Source: Pseudomonadota bacterium
GTDB taxonomy: Bacteria; Pseudomonadota; Gammaproteobacteria; Burkholderiales; Thiobacillaceae
NCBI GenBank assembly: GCA_021848725.1
Contig: JAJZTS010000001.1
Span: 1 to 64,000, forward strand
Direction: 5' to 3'
DNA length: 64,000 nt
The translations under genes were made by a program, and so were the position numbers. The notes below the pieces were generated by a model, which saw nothing but the letters and a program-made list of their open reading frames with translations, did no database searches and was not told the origin of the DNA. Each line of letters opens with the position of its first letter. Position 1 is the stretch's first letter. This document shows, one piece after another, positions 10,724-20,618 of this stretch.

Positions 10724-11698
10724 TCAGCCGTTCCGGCCAGCCGAGCTGGCGTTCAGCAGCTGCTCGAAATACTCGATCGTATGTACCAGGCCGTCACGCA
10801 AGACGGTGGTTGGCTCCCAGCCGAGTTTCTCGCGCGCCAGGCCGATGTCGGGCTGGCGCTGCCTCGGGTCGTCGGACGGCAGCGGACGGAAAATGAGTTC
10901 GGAACGGGAACCGGTCAAGGCCACCACCGCTTCAGCCAGTTCGCGAATGGTGAATTCCGTGCTGTTGCCGAGATTGACCGGGCCGGGGAAGTCGTCCCCC
11001 GTGCCCATCAGACGCACAAAGGCGTCGATCAAGTCGTCCACGTAGCAGAAGGAGCGGCTCTGGCCGCCATCGCCATAGAGGGTGATGGGCTCGTTCTTCA
11101 AGGCCTGGACGATGAAATTCGATACCACCCGGCCATCGTTCGGATGCATGCGCGGCCCATAGGTATTGAAGATGCGGGCCACCTTGATGCGCAGTTTGTG
11201 CTGCCGGTGGTAATCGAAGAACAGCGTCTCCGCGCAACGTTTGCCCTCGTCGTAGCAGGAGCGCATGCCAATCGGATTGACGTTGCCCCAATAGCTTTCG
11301 CGTTGCGGGTGTTCGACCGGGTCGCCATAGACTTCGCTGGTGGAGGCCTGGAATATCTTGGCCTTGACTCGCTTGGCCAACCCCAGCATGTTGATCGCGC
11401 CATGCACGCTGGTCTTGGTGGTTTGCACTGGGTCATGCTGATAGTGGATGGGCGATGCCGGGCAGGCCAGGTTGTAGATCTCGTCCACCTCGACATAAAG
11501 CGGAAAAGTCACATCGTGACGCATCACCTCGAAATTATGGTTGTCCATGAGGTGGGCAATATTGTCTTTGGTACCGGTGTAGAAATTATCCACGCACAGC
11601 ACATCGTGCCCGTCCCGCAATAGCCGTTCGCATAGATGCGAGCCGAGAAAGCCCGCGCCTCCGGTCACTAGAATTCGTTTTCTATATCCTTGGGTCAT
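10724..11698 (-). CDS. UDP-glucuronate decarboxylase-like SDR (UDP-xylose synthase)
   Basis: 324 residues, extended short-chain dehydrogenase. The NAD-binding motif GGAGFLGS is at residues 13-20, the catalytic TSEVYG is near residues 120-125, and the YxxxK pair is Tyr149/Lys153. Features typical of UXS enzymes are [22 protein letters not shown], the NTYGPRM loop and CYVDDL. UXS converts UDP-glucuronate to UDP-xylose, suggesting xylose (or a derivative) in the polymer. The UDP-glucose dehydrogenase that would supply UDP-glucuronate is not in the window. Confidence 0.85.
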   Translation of the reverse strand: MTQGYRKRILVTGGAGFLGSHLCERLLRDGHDVLCVDNFYTGTKDNIAHLMDNHNFEVMRHDVTFPLYVEVDEIYNLACPASPIHYQHDPVQTTKTSVHGAINMLGLAKRVKAKIFQASTSEVYGDPVEHPQRESYWGNVNPIGMRSCYDEGKRCAETLFFDYHRQHKLRIKVARIFNTYGPRMHPNDGRVVSNFIVQALKNEPITLYGDGGQSRSFCYVDDLIDAFVRLMGTGDDFPGPVNLGNSTEFTIRELAEAVVALTGSRSELIFRPLPSDDPRQRQPDIGLAREKLGWEPTTVLRDGLVHTIEYFEQLLNASSAGRNG

Positions 11699-11715
11699 AC
11701 TTTGCCTTCAAGTTA

Positions 11716-12858
11716 TCAACGCTCGGCCTCGGCCATAGCCTGGCGGAATAGCTTGGCTATATGGAATATCGTTTCTCTGTCCAGGGCGGTCGAACTGGGC
11801 AGATTCAATCCGCGCATCGCCAAATCTCGCGCGACAGGATAGCTTCGCGGGTTATCGTCCGCCCCGTTCCGGTAGGGCGGCATGTCGCACAGCATATTGA
11901 AGTAGGGCCTGGAATCGATCGCCTCGGCCCGCAGCCTGGCCATCAAGACATCGCGTTGGGCGCCCGCGAATCTGCCGGGCAACAAGGCGCAGACCAACCA
12001 GGGCACCGGCTCGGCCCAAGACAAAGCCGGATTGACGACGATCTCGCCGGCTTCCACGAAGGCTTCGCGGTACGTGTCCAGGACGCGCTGGCGTTGCGCG
12101 ACGATCTCGTCGAAACGCTCAAGTTGGGCGCAGCCTATCGCCGCCTGTAGATTGGTCATCCTGAAATTGAAGCCCACTTCCTCATGCCAATACCTGCGGG
12201 CCGGGTCCATCGCATGATCCCTGAGCAGTTGTATTCTGGCAGCGAAGTCGGGATTGCCGGTGACCACCATCCCGCCCTCCCCTGTCGTGATGAGCTTGTT
12301 GCCATAAAACGAGAAGATACCCATATGGCCGATGCCGCCAACCTTCCGCCCCTTGTATTTCGCCCCATGGGCTTCCGCCGCATCCTCGATCACCACCAAG
12401 CCGTGTTTATTCGCCAGCGCCATGATCGGATCCATGTCGGCGGGATGGCCGTAAAGATGAACGGGAACGATGCAGCGCGTGCGTGAAGTGATGGCGCTCT
12501 CGATGGCGTGAGGGTCGATCGTGCCGATTCCCGGTTCGCAATCCACGAACACCGGGGTGGCGCCGACATGCTTGACCGCGGCGGCGGTGGCCACGAAGGT
12601 GAGAGGCGGCACGATGACTTCATCGCCCGGCCCGACCTTCGCGGCCAACAGGGCCAAATGCAGCGCCACGGTGCCGTTCGCAACCGCCACGCCGTAATCG
12701 GCGCCGCAAAAACCGGCAAACGAGGTCTCGAATCGGTTCACGTATTCGCCGAGCGAGGATATCCAGCCCGAACGAAAGGCCTTCAGCAAATACTGCTCTT
12801 CCAGTTCCCCGATATCGGGTTCCGCCACGGGGATGAAGCTTTGCGGTGCATTCGTCAT
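11716..12858 (-). CDS. DegT/DnrJ/EryC1/StrS-family sugar aminotransferase
   Basis: 380 residues, PLP-dependent enzyme that aminates keto-sugar nucleotides. The PLP lysine is predicted at Lys188 in [15 protein letters not shown], with the upstream [11 protein letters not shown] motif that holds the pyridine-contacting Asp (near 159). It resembles perosamine synthase-type members. The ATG directly follows the TAA of the upstream glycosyltransferase, so the two are probably translationally coupled. The 4,6-dehydratase that normally makes the keto substrate is not present in this window. Confidence 0.85.
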   Translation of the reverse strand: MTNAPQSFIPVAEPDIGELEEQYLLKAFRSGWISSLGEYVNRFETSFAGFCGADYGVAVANGTVALHLALLAAKVGPGDEVIVPPLTFVATAAAVKHVGATPVFVDCEPGIGTIDPHAIESAITSRTRCIVPVHLYGHPADMDPIMALANKHGLVVIEDAAEAHGAKYKGRKVGGIGHMGIFSFYGNKLITTGEGGMVVTGNPDFAARIQLLRDHAMDPARRYWHEEVGFNFRMTNLQAAIGCAQLERFDEIVAQRQRVLDTYREAFVEAGEIVVNPALSWAEPVPWLVCALLPGRFAGAQRDVLMARLRAEAIDSRPYFNMLCDMPPYRNGADDNPRSYPVARDLAMRGLNLPSSTALDRETIFHIAKLFRQAMAEAER

Positions 12859-13998
12859 TTAACTGGCGGCCAATGAATTCAAAAAGGTCCGGTGTTTCTC
12901 TCGGAAAACGGGATAGGAAAACTCGGCGCGAACCTTACGGCTCGCTGCTGCACCCATCTCGGCCCGCAATCCCGCATCCGTGGCAAGCCTGACTATCGCA
13001 CGCGCATGTGCGGCGATATCGAAGGAATCGAGCACAAAACCGTCCACGCCCTCGACCACGGCCTCCGGCGAGCCGTCCTGATTGCCGACCAGGATGGGGA
13101 TGCCGCAGGCCGCCGCCTCCAAGGGCGTGACCGGTACCCCTTCGCCGCGCCCGTTCCCTCGGTCGCTGATCAATGCGAACAGATGCGCGGCTCGATACAC
13201 GTCGGGTAAGTCCTGGTCGTCGACTGAGCCGGTGAAATGAACCCGGGCAGCGAGGCCCATTTCCCTGGCCTGCGCGCGCAACCGCTCGACCAAGTCGCCG
13301 CTGCCGGCATAAATCAGCCTCAATGCCTCGACCTCTTGCGCCGCCAAGGAAAAGGCTTCGAGCAACCTGCGATAGCCCTTGTGGTCCGCAATGACGGCAA
13401 TACGGCCCAGCGTCATGAGGTTAATGCCCTCCTCCGGCTTGGGAATGCCGTATTTGGCGAGCACCGCCGGGTTCGGCCTGTCCGGGTAAAAACGCTCGAC
13501 ATCGACCGTATCCCATATCACCTGCACGCTTCCCTCGGTGCGGTAGCCGTTCCGTTCAAGATAGCCCGCCGTGAAATGGCAGTCGCTGATGACTTCATCC
13601 GCCCCCTTCAGTCCCCGTTCCCTCAATGGGGTAAGCCCGCTCCAGATCTCCAGGCCGTAGGCGTTCAACACCACACTCGCCCCGGTCAACTTCCCCAGCA
13701 TCGACGCAAACCAGGACATATATACATGCGCGACCAATATTACATCAGGCCGCCAAATCAGCGCATCGACAAGTACCCGCAGGGAAAACGCTATTTTGTT
13801 GAGCCAATGGACGTTCGTGCCTGCTTGCCACGCGACATCGAAGGCTGCCTCGAGGTCACCCGGTTTTTTGTGGCGCAAGGAAAAGACCCGGACATTGGCC
13901 TCCCCCGCGATTTCCCTGAATGCCTGAATCTGGAAGCGGTTGTATCGGCTGATGCCTCCCTTATCGAAACAGCCCGGCGTCAGATACAGAATCTTCAT
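12859..13998 (-). CDS. Glycosyltransferase family 4
   Basis: 379 residues. The N-terminal MKILYLTPGCFDKGGISRYN is a classic GT4 acceptor-domain start with the GGI loop. The C-terminal half has LMTLGRIAVIADHKGYRRLLEAF and the donor motif GEGVPVTPLEAAACGIPILVGNQDGSPEAV (about residues 285-315). Cytoplasmic. Sugar specificity cannot be told. Confidence 0.87.
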   Translation of the reverse strand: MKILYLTPGCFDKGGISRYNRFQIQAFREIAGEANVRVFSLRHKKPGDLEAAFDVAWQAGTNVHWLNKIAFSLRVLVDALIWRPDVILVAHVYMSWFASMLGKLTGASVVLNAYGLEIWSGLTPLRERGLKGADEVISDCHFTAGYLERNGYRTEGSVQVIWDTVDVERFYPDRPNPAVLAKYGIPKPEEGINLMTLGRIAVIADHKGYRRLLEAFSLAAQEVEALRLIYAGSGDLVERLRAQAREMGLAARVHFTGSVDDQDLPDVYRAAHLFALISDRGNGRGEGVPVTPLEAAACGIPILVGNQDGSPEAVVEGVDGFVLDSFDIAAHARAIVRLATDAGLRAEMGAAASRKVRAEFSYPVFREKHRTFLNSLAAS

Positions 13999-14026
13999 TT
14001 CATCTCCCGAGATCGGCCGGTCGAGT

Positions 14027-14524
14027 TCAACGCTCGCCGCGCAAGCGCAGTTCGTCGCGGATCGCGGCGAGCAACCCCTCGGTCGCGCTCTCGATCATGT
14101 CTAGCGCCAGTTCGAAGCGCTCCAAGTCCAGGCCGTAGGGGTCGGTGATTTCCCGCTCGCGATAGAGCCGGCTGAAGCTCATCAGCAGTTTCGGTTTCTG
14201 CCAGAGATCGGGTTCGCCCAGGCGATGCAGCGCCGTCATGTTCTTCATGTCCATCGCCAGCACGTGGTCGAAATGTTCGAGATCGGCGCGCGAAATCTGG
14301 CGCGAGCGCAGCGCCGTCATCGCATAGCCGCGCTGGCCGGCCGCCTGCTGGGCGTTGGCGTCGGGCGGCTCGCCGACGCGGAAGTCGTGGGTCGCGGCCG
14401 AGTCGATCAGCAGGTGTTCGAGCAGGCCGGTCCGGCTGGCCTTGTGGCGGAACACGGCCTCCGCCATCGGCGAGCGGCAGATGTTGGCGGCGCAGACGAA
14501 CAGCACGCCGATCTTATCGCCCAT
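14027..14524 (-). CDS. Low-molecular-weight protein-tyrosine phosphatase (Wzb-like)
   Basis: 165 residues. The P-loop C-x5-R is Cys11-AANIC-Arg17-S, and the general-acid loop DPYG is at Asp128-Pro-Tyr-Gly. Wzb-type phosphatases remove phosphates from the Tyr cluster of Wzc-type autokinases and control polymer length and export. A Wzc-like kinase is encoded three genes upstream in the same operon. The start overlaps the end of the polymerase gene by 11 bases. Confidence 0.9.
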   Translation of the reverse strand: MGDKIGVLFVCAANICRSPMAEAVFRHKASRTGLLEHLLIDSAATHDFRVGEPPDANAQQAAGQRGYAMTALRSRQISRADLEHFDHVLAMDMKNMTALHRLGEPDLWQKPKLLMSFSRLYREREITDPYGLDLERFELALDMIESATEGLLAAIRDELRLRGER

Positions 14525-15953
14525 GCGCCCCCCTCTCCTGCCGGTCCAGATGCAGCGCGATCCAGCCCATGGCCAGGATCGTCATGAATGTGGCCGCGTT
14601 GGCTGGAATCTGGAAATTGAAGTCCACCGTGGCGTGGATCAACAAGGCCACGGTGCCCATGATCGAGGCGAAGGCCATGCCGCGCATCAAGGCGTCGCGG
14701 CGGCGGGCGAAGGCCTTCAGCGCGGCCAGCAGACTGGTTAACACGACCAGGCCCAGCAGGCCCGCGCCGACCAGCCCGGTATCGGCCGCGATCTCCAGAT
14801 AGTCCTGATGGGCGTGATCGTAGTAGGACACGATCTCTTTAGTCCGGTAAGGCATGTAGGCCAAATGGAAGCTGCCGCCGCCGGTGCCGGCAAGCGGGTG
14901 ATCCGCGATCAAGCCCAACGTGCCGCGGCTGACGTCGATCCGGTCGGCGTCCTGGCTCAGCGAGGAATTGGCGATGCGCTCGGCCACTTGCTCCACGCCG
15001 AACCAGGCACCGACGATGAAGAGATCGATGACGACCAGGCTGGCGATCAGGATCACCGCCGAACGCATATCGTCCCGCCGCAACATGCCGGATACCGAGC
15101 CGGCCTGCCGGCGATAGATCGACAGCGCAGCCAGGCCCGCCGTCAGCATGCTCGCGAAGAAGGCTGTGTTGCCCATGCGCGAGCGGGTCAGCACCAGCGC
15201 GATGACCATGATCGCCAGCGCCAACCTCAACGGCAGCTTATGGCTGAACATCAGGCTCAGCAGATTGCGTAGATGCTGGCGCCAGCTCAGGGCTCGCTCC
15301 TTTTGGTATTGCGTGGCCAGCAAGAGGCCGATACCAACAGCCAGCACCATCTCCAGATAGCCCGCCAAGTGGTTGCGGTTCACAAAGGTGCCGGTGGCGT
15401 TGGCGAGATAGGCGGTCTTCTTCACGAAGAAGCCATATTCCAAACCGGACAGCGCCATCACACCGCCATAGAAGGCCTGAAACAGACCGCTGAAGATCAG
15501 GGTGTAGCCCAATATCGCCAGCCGAAATTTGCTGTTCACCAGCAACAAAGTCAGCGCGAACAGTGCAACGTAGCTCAGGCTCTTGAGCCAATAACGAAAG
15601 GTTGCGAAGGGATCGAGCGACAACGGCGCCCAGGCGGCCTCAGCCGACAGGCCGTGAGATGGCGGCCGCAAGCCGGCCGGCATCGGCAGCCATTGCAAGC
15701 TCAGCCAAACCAGCCACGCAGCCAGCAACCACAAGGCCGGACGCGCGCCGTCGAAGGCCGCCCCCGGTTGCATGGCGCCGCGATGCAAACCGGCCAAGTA
15801 GGCCAGCGCCAACAAGCTCGTCCAGACGATGAAGATCGCCTCGGCCCAGGGCCGGTTGCTGCCCAGCGGCAAGGGCAGCCAGACCAACAGCAACAGAAAG
15901 GCCAGGAACAGGCGCTGCTCGAATTTTTCGGAGAAGCCGCTCATCGCCCGCAC
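14514..15953 (-). CDS. O-antigen ligase/polymerase family protein (Wzy-like)
   Basis: 479 residues with about 11-12 predicted membrane segments. The large periplasmic loop near residues 340-390 contains GTGGGSFHLAYMPYRT and YYDHAHQDYLEIAADTGLVGAG, the conserved Wzy_C pattern (HNxxLE-like). In a Wzx/Wzy system it should polymerise repeat units at the periplasmic face. The preceding small TPR-like membrane protein overlaps it by 13 bases. A second member of this superfamily lies at 44206-45603. Confidence 0.85.
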   Translation of the reverse strand: MRAMSGFSEKFEQRLFLAFLLLLVWLPLPLGSNRPWAEAIFIVWTSLLALAYLAGLHRGAMQPGAAFDGARPALWLLAAWLVWLSLQWLPMPAGLRPPSHGLSAEAAWAPLSLDPFATFRYWLKSLSYVALFALTLLLVNSKFRLAILGYTLIFSGLFQAFYGGVMALSGLEYGFFVKKTAYLANATGTFVNRNHLAGYLEMVLAVGIGLLLATQYQKERALSWRQHLRNLLSLMFSHKLPLRLALAIMVIALVLTRSRMGNTAFFASMLTAGLAALSIYRRQAGSVSGMLRRDDMRSAVILIASLVVIDLFIVGAWFGVEQVAERIANSSLSQDADRIDVSRGTLGLIADHPLAGTGGGSFHLAYMPYRTKEIVSYYDHAHQDYLEIAADTGLVGAGLLGLVVLTSLLAALKAFARRRDALMRGMAFASIMGTVALLIHATVDFNFQIPANAATFMTILAMGWIALHLDRQERGAHGR

Positions 15954-16564
15954 TCCCCATCCGCTTCATCGGCGCATGGCGGCGCATGACTGCGGAGGAT
16001 GTCGGTCATCCTGTCGGGCTGGCTCTGCATGCCGCGCAGATAAATGGCCATGACCTGCTCTTGCTCGTTTGGACTCAACTTCGGCCAGGCGGCCATGCCG
16101 ACATCCAGAGCCAACGCTTGCAAGCCCGGCTCCCACGGCCCCAGCGTCGCCACCGCCCGCAACGCCTGGCCGAATTCGGCATCGTATTCGCGCAGTTCGT
16201 GCTTGAACCTGAGCAGGATGGCCCAACCGTAGGCATAAGCCGGCCTCAGGACGACCGCGCTGCGCGCATGAACCAGGCCGGCACGGAGCAACGCTTTTTT
16301 TTCCGCCGGCGCGACGCCGGGCAAGCCAGCTTGGTGCAAGGCCAGTACAGCCGAGTCATCGAGACGCTCGGGATCGTCCGGCGTCAGCCGACGTGCCCAG
16401 CTCAGCTTGCGGGATGCGTCGGCCAGCGCCGGAATGGAGTTGGCCGCGTCAGCGGCCTCGATGGAAAGAAAATCGGCAGCCCCGATGCGGACTGCCGAAT
16501 AGATTGCATAAAGCAAAAGCGCGCCCAGAACCCACGACGCGTTGCGATATAACCTAGACCCCAT
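15941..16564 (-). CDS. Small membrane-anchored EPS-locus protein (VpsP-like, uncertain)
   Basis: 207 residues with one N-terminal membrane anchor (about residues 10-28) and a soluble, mostly helical region with TPR-like spacing (ASRKLSWARRLTPDDP, ALLRAGLVHARSAVVLRPAYAYGWAILLRFK, NEQEQVMAIYLRGMQSQP). It sits between the Wzc-like kinase and the polymerase. Proteins of this size and place occur in betaproteobacterial EPS operons and are sometimes called VpsP family; this match is by size and context only. Probably a periplasmic helper of polymerisation. Confidence 0.6.
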   Translation of the reverse strand: MGSRLYRNASWVLGALLLYAIYSAVRIGAADFLSIEAADAANSIPALADASRKLSWARRLTPDDPERLDDSAVLALHQAGLPGVAPAEKKALLRAGLVHARSAVVLRPAYAYGWAILLRFKHELREYDAEFGQALRAVATLGPWEPGLQALALDVGMAAWPKLSPNEQEQVMAIYLRGMQSQPDRMTDILRSHAPPCADEADGECGR

Positions 16565-16573
16565 CCCGCGCGG

Positions 16574-18742
16574 TCAAATCTTGATGCCCAGGAAGGTTCT
16601 GGCCGGCTTGGCAGGTTCCTGCCCGTAGGCGTACTTGTATTGGTAGGAGTAATGCCCGTAGCGGTCGGCCTTCTGCATGTTCATCTGGTTGAGCACCACG
16701 CCCAGCAGCGGCGCGTCGACCTCGCGCAGGCTCTTGAGGCTGGCGTTGATCAATTGGTGCGGCGCCCCGTCGGTCTTGACCACGTACAGCACCGCATTGG
16801 CATGGCGCGAGATCACCAGCGAATCGCTGACCGGGCGAACCGGCGGGCAATCAATCACCACCATGTCGAACAGTTGTTTCAGTTTGTCCAAAGTGTCGTT
16901 GAACTTTTGCGACGACAGCAATTCCAGCGGCGAAGTTAGCCGCTTGCCCGCCGGCAGCACGAACACATTGGGATTCGGCGTGGCGCGAATGCAATCCTTG
17001 ATATCCGCCTCACCGGACAAGTAGTCCACCAGGCCCACGCCGTCGCCGATACCTTTGCCGATATTCTTGCCCACTGTCGGCCTGCGCATGTCCGCGTCGA
17101 TGAGCAGCACCTTCTTGATCTGGCCAAGGGCCTGGGCCAAGCTGATGGCGATAGTGGTTTTACCTTCGCCGGGCACGGTGGAAGTGACGATCACTACCCG
17201 ATGCGGTTCGTCGACGGCGGAGAGCAATACCGACGTCCTGATGCCGCGTATCGATTCGGCGAAGATCGAATCCGGGTTATCCAGGAACACCAAGGAAGGG
17301 TTGTCGCCGCCCTCTTTCTTGGCCAGCAGCGGCACGACCCCGAGCACGCCCACATGCAGGCGGCGCTCGACATCGTGTTCCGAGCGCAAGGTGTTATCCA
17401 GGTAATCGCGCAAGAACACCAGCACCATACTGGCGAGCAGGCCGAGGAACAGCGCACCCGCGATGACCCTGACCTTATTCGGTTTGACCGGCGCATTCGG
17501 CGGCACGGCCGGGTCGATCAATCGCCCCGCCGTGGATTGCAGATTGGCCGTGGCCTCGGTTTCCTTGGCCCGGTTGATCAGGTTGTCATAGAGCTGGCGG
17601 TTGCTCTCCACCTCGTGCTGCAACACGCTCAACTGCGACTCTTTGCGCGTGATGCTCTGAATTTCCGCTTGGGTGCGCGCCTTGGCGCCCGCCGCGGCGT
17701 TGGCATTGTCGCGCGCGAGTTCGTATTCGCGGTAAATGCCGTTGATTACCGCATTGACGGCATTCGCCAGCGCCTCGTGCGCCGATTTCAGTTCCGCTTC
17801 GGCGGCGATCATCTTGGGGTGAGCCGGCGCATAACGGCTCTTGAATTCCGTCACCTTGCGCTGCGCCTCGGATTCCGCGTTTTTCATCTGCAACACCGTG
17901 GGATCCTTCAGCACAGCCGGTATCGAGCCGAGCATCTCCAATGACTGGCCCTTGTGTTCCCTCACCTGGTTATAGGCGCTTTGCGCTTCCGCCAAGCGTC
18001 TTTGCGAGGCAATCAGGTTGGTCGAAACCTCCTCGAATTGCTTGCCGGTGCCGCTCAGCACCACGCCCTTGTTGTCGACGATATTTTCTTGCTCGCGGAA
18101 TTGCTGGAGCGTCTTTTCCGACTCGCTCATCTTGAGGCGGACATCCTCGATGCGCTGGAGCAGCCAACCGTTGGCTTTCTGCGTCATCGCCGCGCGCGAT
18201 TCCAAGTCGTTGTCGATATAGGCATCGACCACCGCGTTGGCCACACGGGCAGCCAATTCCCTGTCCGGCGAATCGAAACTGACCTTGACGATTTGGCTGC
18301 GCAAAACCGGCTCGATGGTCAGGCCGCCGCCGATCTTGCCCACCAGCGCATCGATCAACTGCGCTTCATTCAGCGCCTTGCCGTCGGGAATGGCCATGGC
18401 CGGGTGCTCGGCTAGCTTGAGTTTTCGCACCACCCGCTCGGCCACCGAGCGGGAATGCAGAATCTGCACCTGGGAGTTGAATACTTCGATCGAATCGCGC
18501 TGCCCGCCATACATATCGTTCAGCGTCATTACCTTGCTTTTGACGTTTTCGATCAGCACCAGCGCCGTCCCGCGATAGATCGGCGTCATTTGGAACACCA
18601 CCAGCGCGGCCAGCAGCGTGACCATCGCGGTCAACGTAAAAATCTGGATGCGATAGCGTTTTACCAGCAACCAGTAATCAAGCAGGTCCGATGTGGTGGG
18701 CGCCGCAATGCCTGCGACATCCGGGATTCCGCGGCTCATCAA
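16574..18742 (-). CDS. Wzc-like polysaccharide co-polymerase and tyrosine autokinase
   Basis: 722 residues. An N-terminal Wzz domain is flanked by membrane segments (about 35-55 and 435-455), with a long coiled-coil periplasmic part between. The C-terminal BY-kinase domain has Walker A STVPGEGKTTIA (about 516-527), Walker A' VLLIDADMRRP and Walker B DMVVIDCPP. The tail has a Tyr cluster (RYGHYSYQYKYAYG, about residues 697-710), the usual autophosphorylation site. Works with the Wza-like exporter and the LMW phosphatase to control chain length and export. The start overlaps the Wza-like gene by four bases. Confidence 0.95.
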   Translation of the reverse strand: MMSRGIPDVAGIAAPTTSDLLDYWLLVKRYRIQIFTLTAMVTLLAALVVFQMTPIYRGTALVLIENVKSKVMTLNDMYGGQRDSIEVFNSQVQILHSRSVAERVVRKLKLAEHPAMAIPDGKALNEAQLIDALVGKIGGGLTIEPVLRSQIVKVSFDSPDRELAARVANAVVDAYIDNDLESRAAMTQKANGWLLQRIEDVRLKMSESEKTLQQFREQENIVDNKGVVLSGTGKQFEEVSTNLIASQRRLAEAQSAYNQVREHKGQSLEMLGSIPAVLKDPTVLQMKNAESEAQRKVTEFKSRYAPAHPKMIAAEAELKSAHEALANAVNAVINGIYREYELARDNANAAAGAKARTQAEIQSITRKESQLSVLQHEVESNRQLYDNLINRAKETEATANLQSTAGRLIDPAVPPNAPVKPNKVRVIAGALFLGLLASMVLVFLRDYLDNTLRSEHDVERRLHVGVLGVVPLLAKKEGGDNPSLVFLDNPDSIFAESIRGIRTSVLLSAVDEPHRVVIVTSTVPGEGKTTIAISLAQALGQIKKVLLIDADMRRPTVGKNIGKGIGDGVGLVDYLSGEADIKDCIRATPNPNVFVLPAGKRLTSPLELLSSQKFNDTLDKLKQLFDMVVIDCPPVRPVSDSLVISRHANAVLYVVKTDGAPHQLINASLKSLREVDAPLLGVVLNQMNMQKADRYGHYSYQYKYAYGQEPAKPARTFLGIKI

Positions 18743-19290
18743 AAGAAACTTTCTTCAACGGTGATAGTGTCGCCCGGCTCCACCAAGGTGCCAGGGTCGC
18801 CCTTGATCGCGGCGGACTTGTCCTGGTTTTCATGGATGATGGAAACGATATTTTTGTTGGCGCGATCCTTGAAGCCGCCCGCGATAGAGACAGCCTTGCG
18901 CACGGTCAGGCCCGGCTGATAGGGATAGTTGCCGGGTTTGTATACCTGGCCATTGACGAACACATCGCGGTATTGATCGATCGAAACTGTCACTTGCGGG
19001 TTGATCAAATAGTTGCCCTTAAGACCCGCAGTGATTTTTTGCTGCAACTCAATCGGTGTCAGGCCCTTCACTTGAATCTCGCCAAGCATAGGGTAAGAGA
19101 TTGACCCCGCGTCGCCCAGCTTGACTTTCGCTAGGCTCAGGTCTTTTTCATCGAACACGTTGATGCTGATGATATCCCCCGCGCCGAGGCGGTAATGAGA
19201 TACAAGCTCGTCAGCGGCAAATACTGCATGAACGAGAACCGACAATACAGCCAATGCAAACCAACGAGCCATCGCGTCAACTCTATTCAC
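18739..19290 (-). CDS. Wza-like polysaccharide export protein
   Basis: 183 residues, short for the family (E. coli Wza is about 380). A signal peptide spans about residues 7-25 (ARWFALAVLSVLVHAVFA), with no lipobox Cys. The Poly_export domain begins YRLGAGDIISINVFDEKDLS, followed by one SLBB domain (VFVNGQVYKPGNYPYQPGLTVRKAVSIAGGF). The second SLBB and C-terminal amphipathic helix of Wza are absent, so the outer-membrane part is probably supplied by the neighbouring barrel protein. The start may be Met1 or Met7; the latter gives a more ordinary signal peptide. Confidence 0.9.
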   Translation of the reverse strand: MNRVDAMARWFALAVLSVLVHAVFAADELVSHYRLGAGDIISINVFDEKDLSLAKVKLGDAGSISYPMLGEIQVKGLTPIELQQKITAGLKGNYLINPQVTVSIDQYRDVFVNGQVYKPGNYPYQPGLTVRKAVSIAGGFKDRANKNIVSIIHENQDKSAAIKGDPGTLVEPGDTITVEESFF

Positions 19291-19363
19291 AAAAAGACAG
19301 CCGGCTCAACCATGGTGCGACGATGGCGGGCACCCTTAACAGAGTCGGCCGTTCCTATTTCTA

Positions 19364-20557
19364 TCAAAGTTCGGAGCGGAGATACACCGCGTAGATGTTG
19401 TTGTGATATTCGGGGCTGACGCCGGTGTAGCCGGTCGAAGTCTTGACCGAGCGGATATATTCCGCCCCCAGCTTCAGCCATTTGCGCAGCTTGTAGTCCG
19501 CCCTGAGGCTGTAGGATGGCGTCTCGTCCTTGCGCCCGGCCTGGATGAAATCCTCGCCCAGATAGGACGCGATCAGGTGCAAGGTGGTGCGTTCGTTGAG
19601 GTCGTAAGACAGGTCGGCAACATGGTTGGTCACCCAAACCAGGTTGCCGACGCCAGTCGATTCGGCCGGTTTGCGGCCGGTCACCAAGTCCAGCCGAACG
19701 AAGGAGCGCGGCGCCCAGCGCACGCTGCCTTCCCAGCTCGTGCCGGTGAAATCCTTGCGCGTGGCCGAGTCGAAGTTCTTCCACAACTGGCCGATCTTGA
19801 ACGAACCGCTGGTCTGCGCCGTGGCCTTCCATTCCACGCCGATCATGGCCCGCTGCTCGTCGCCGTCCAGCGTGGATGCCGAGTCCTTGTAGTCGAAGTT
19901 CGTCGTCGACAATTGGGCGAAGGTGTAGGTGGCGGGCGCAAGGCGGTAGTAGAAGGTGCCGCCGAGCGAGCTCTGGGTCTTGTCCAAGGCCAGCGTCACC
20001 GCGCGGTTGTTCTGGTAGCTTGTCTCGATCACGCCGGCATCCACCACGATGCGGCCCATCGCGCCCTCGCTGCCGTAATTGAAGCTGCCGGTAATGCCCC
20101 GGCTGTGCCAAGTGTTCGGCGTCGGTGTTCCGATGGAATAGGTGCTGCCACGGTCGTCGTGGCCGATCCGAAATTGCGGCGTCAGGGTCAACATGGCCCG
20201 CGTGGAAAACGCCAGTTCGGCCTGCGCCACCAGCCCATGGTCGTCGAAATTGTCCACGGAGCTGCTGGCATAGCGGCCGATATCGGCGTTATAGCCCAGC
20301 GAATAGACATTCGCGCCCGCTTTGGCCTCCATGTACACGCCCGGACTGGCCACCGTGATGAAGGACGAGCGCTTGGCCGCATCCGAGCGGAACAGATTGT
20401 CGTTGTGCCGCTCGATCAAGGCGAATCCAGGGTAGATATCCACGGCCCCGGCGCGAATCACCGGCGCCTCGGAGCCCTCGGGGACGGCGGCATTGGCCGC
20501 GCCGGCAATCAGGCATCCATACACAAAGGCAATGTTCCGCATCTGGAAGTGTCGCAT
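19364..20557 (-). CDS. Outer-membrane beta-barrel protein of the EPS operon (VpsM-like)
   Basis: 397 residues. A signal peptide ends near ANAA (residues ~21-24). The mature part starts with a conserved-looking stretch on chromosome-encoded EPS barrels (DIYPGFALIERHNDNLFRSD) and then shows alternating polar/hydrophobic strands typical of a porin-like barrel, ending in an outer-membrane sorting signal (YAVYLRSEL). It lies directly upstream of the Wza-like gene. The inferred role is the outer-membrane channel or partner for polymer secretion. Confidence 0.75.
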   Translation of the reverse strand: MRHFQMRNIAFVYGCLIAGAANAAVPEGSEAPVIRAGAVDIYPGFALIERHNDNLFRSDAAKRSSFITVASPGVYMEAKAGANVYSLGYNADIGRYASSSVDNFDDHGLVAQAELAFSTRAMLTLTPQFRIGHDDRGSTYSIGTPTPNTWHSRGITGSFNYGSEGAMGRIVVDAGVIETSYQNNRAVTLALDKTQSSLGGTFYYRLAPATYTFAQLSTTNFDYKDSASTLDGDEQRAMIGVEWKATAQTSGSFKIGQLWKNFDSATRKDFTGTSWEGSVRWAPRSFVRLDLVTGRKPAESTGVGNLVWVTNHVADLSYDLNERTTLHLIASYLGEDFIQAGRKDETPSYSLRADYKLRKWLKLGAEYIRSVKTSTGYTGVSPEYHNNIYAVYLRSEL

Positions 20558-20618
20558 TGTTTATTTTTCCTGGTTGATTCAATCGATAAAAACTTGCTTA
20601 TAACAAACCGTTCAATCC

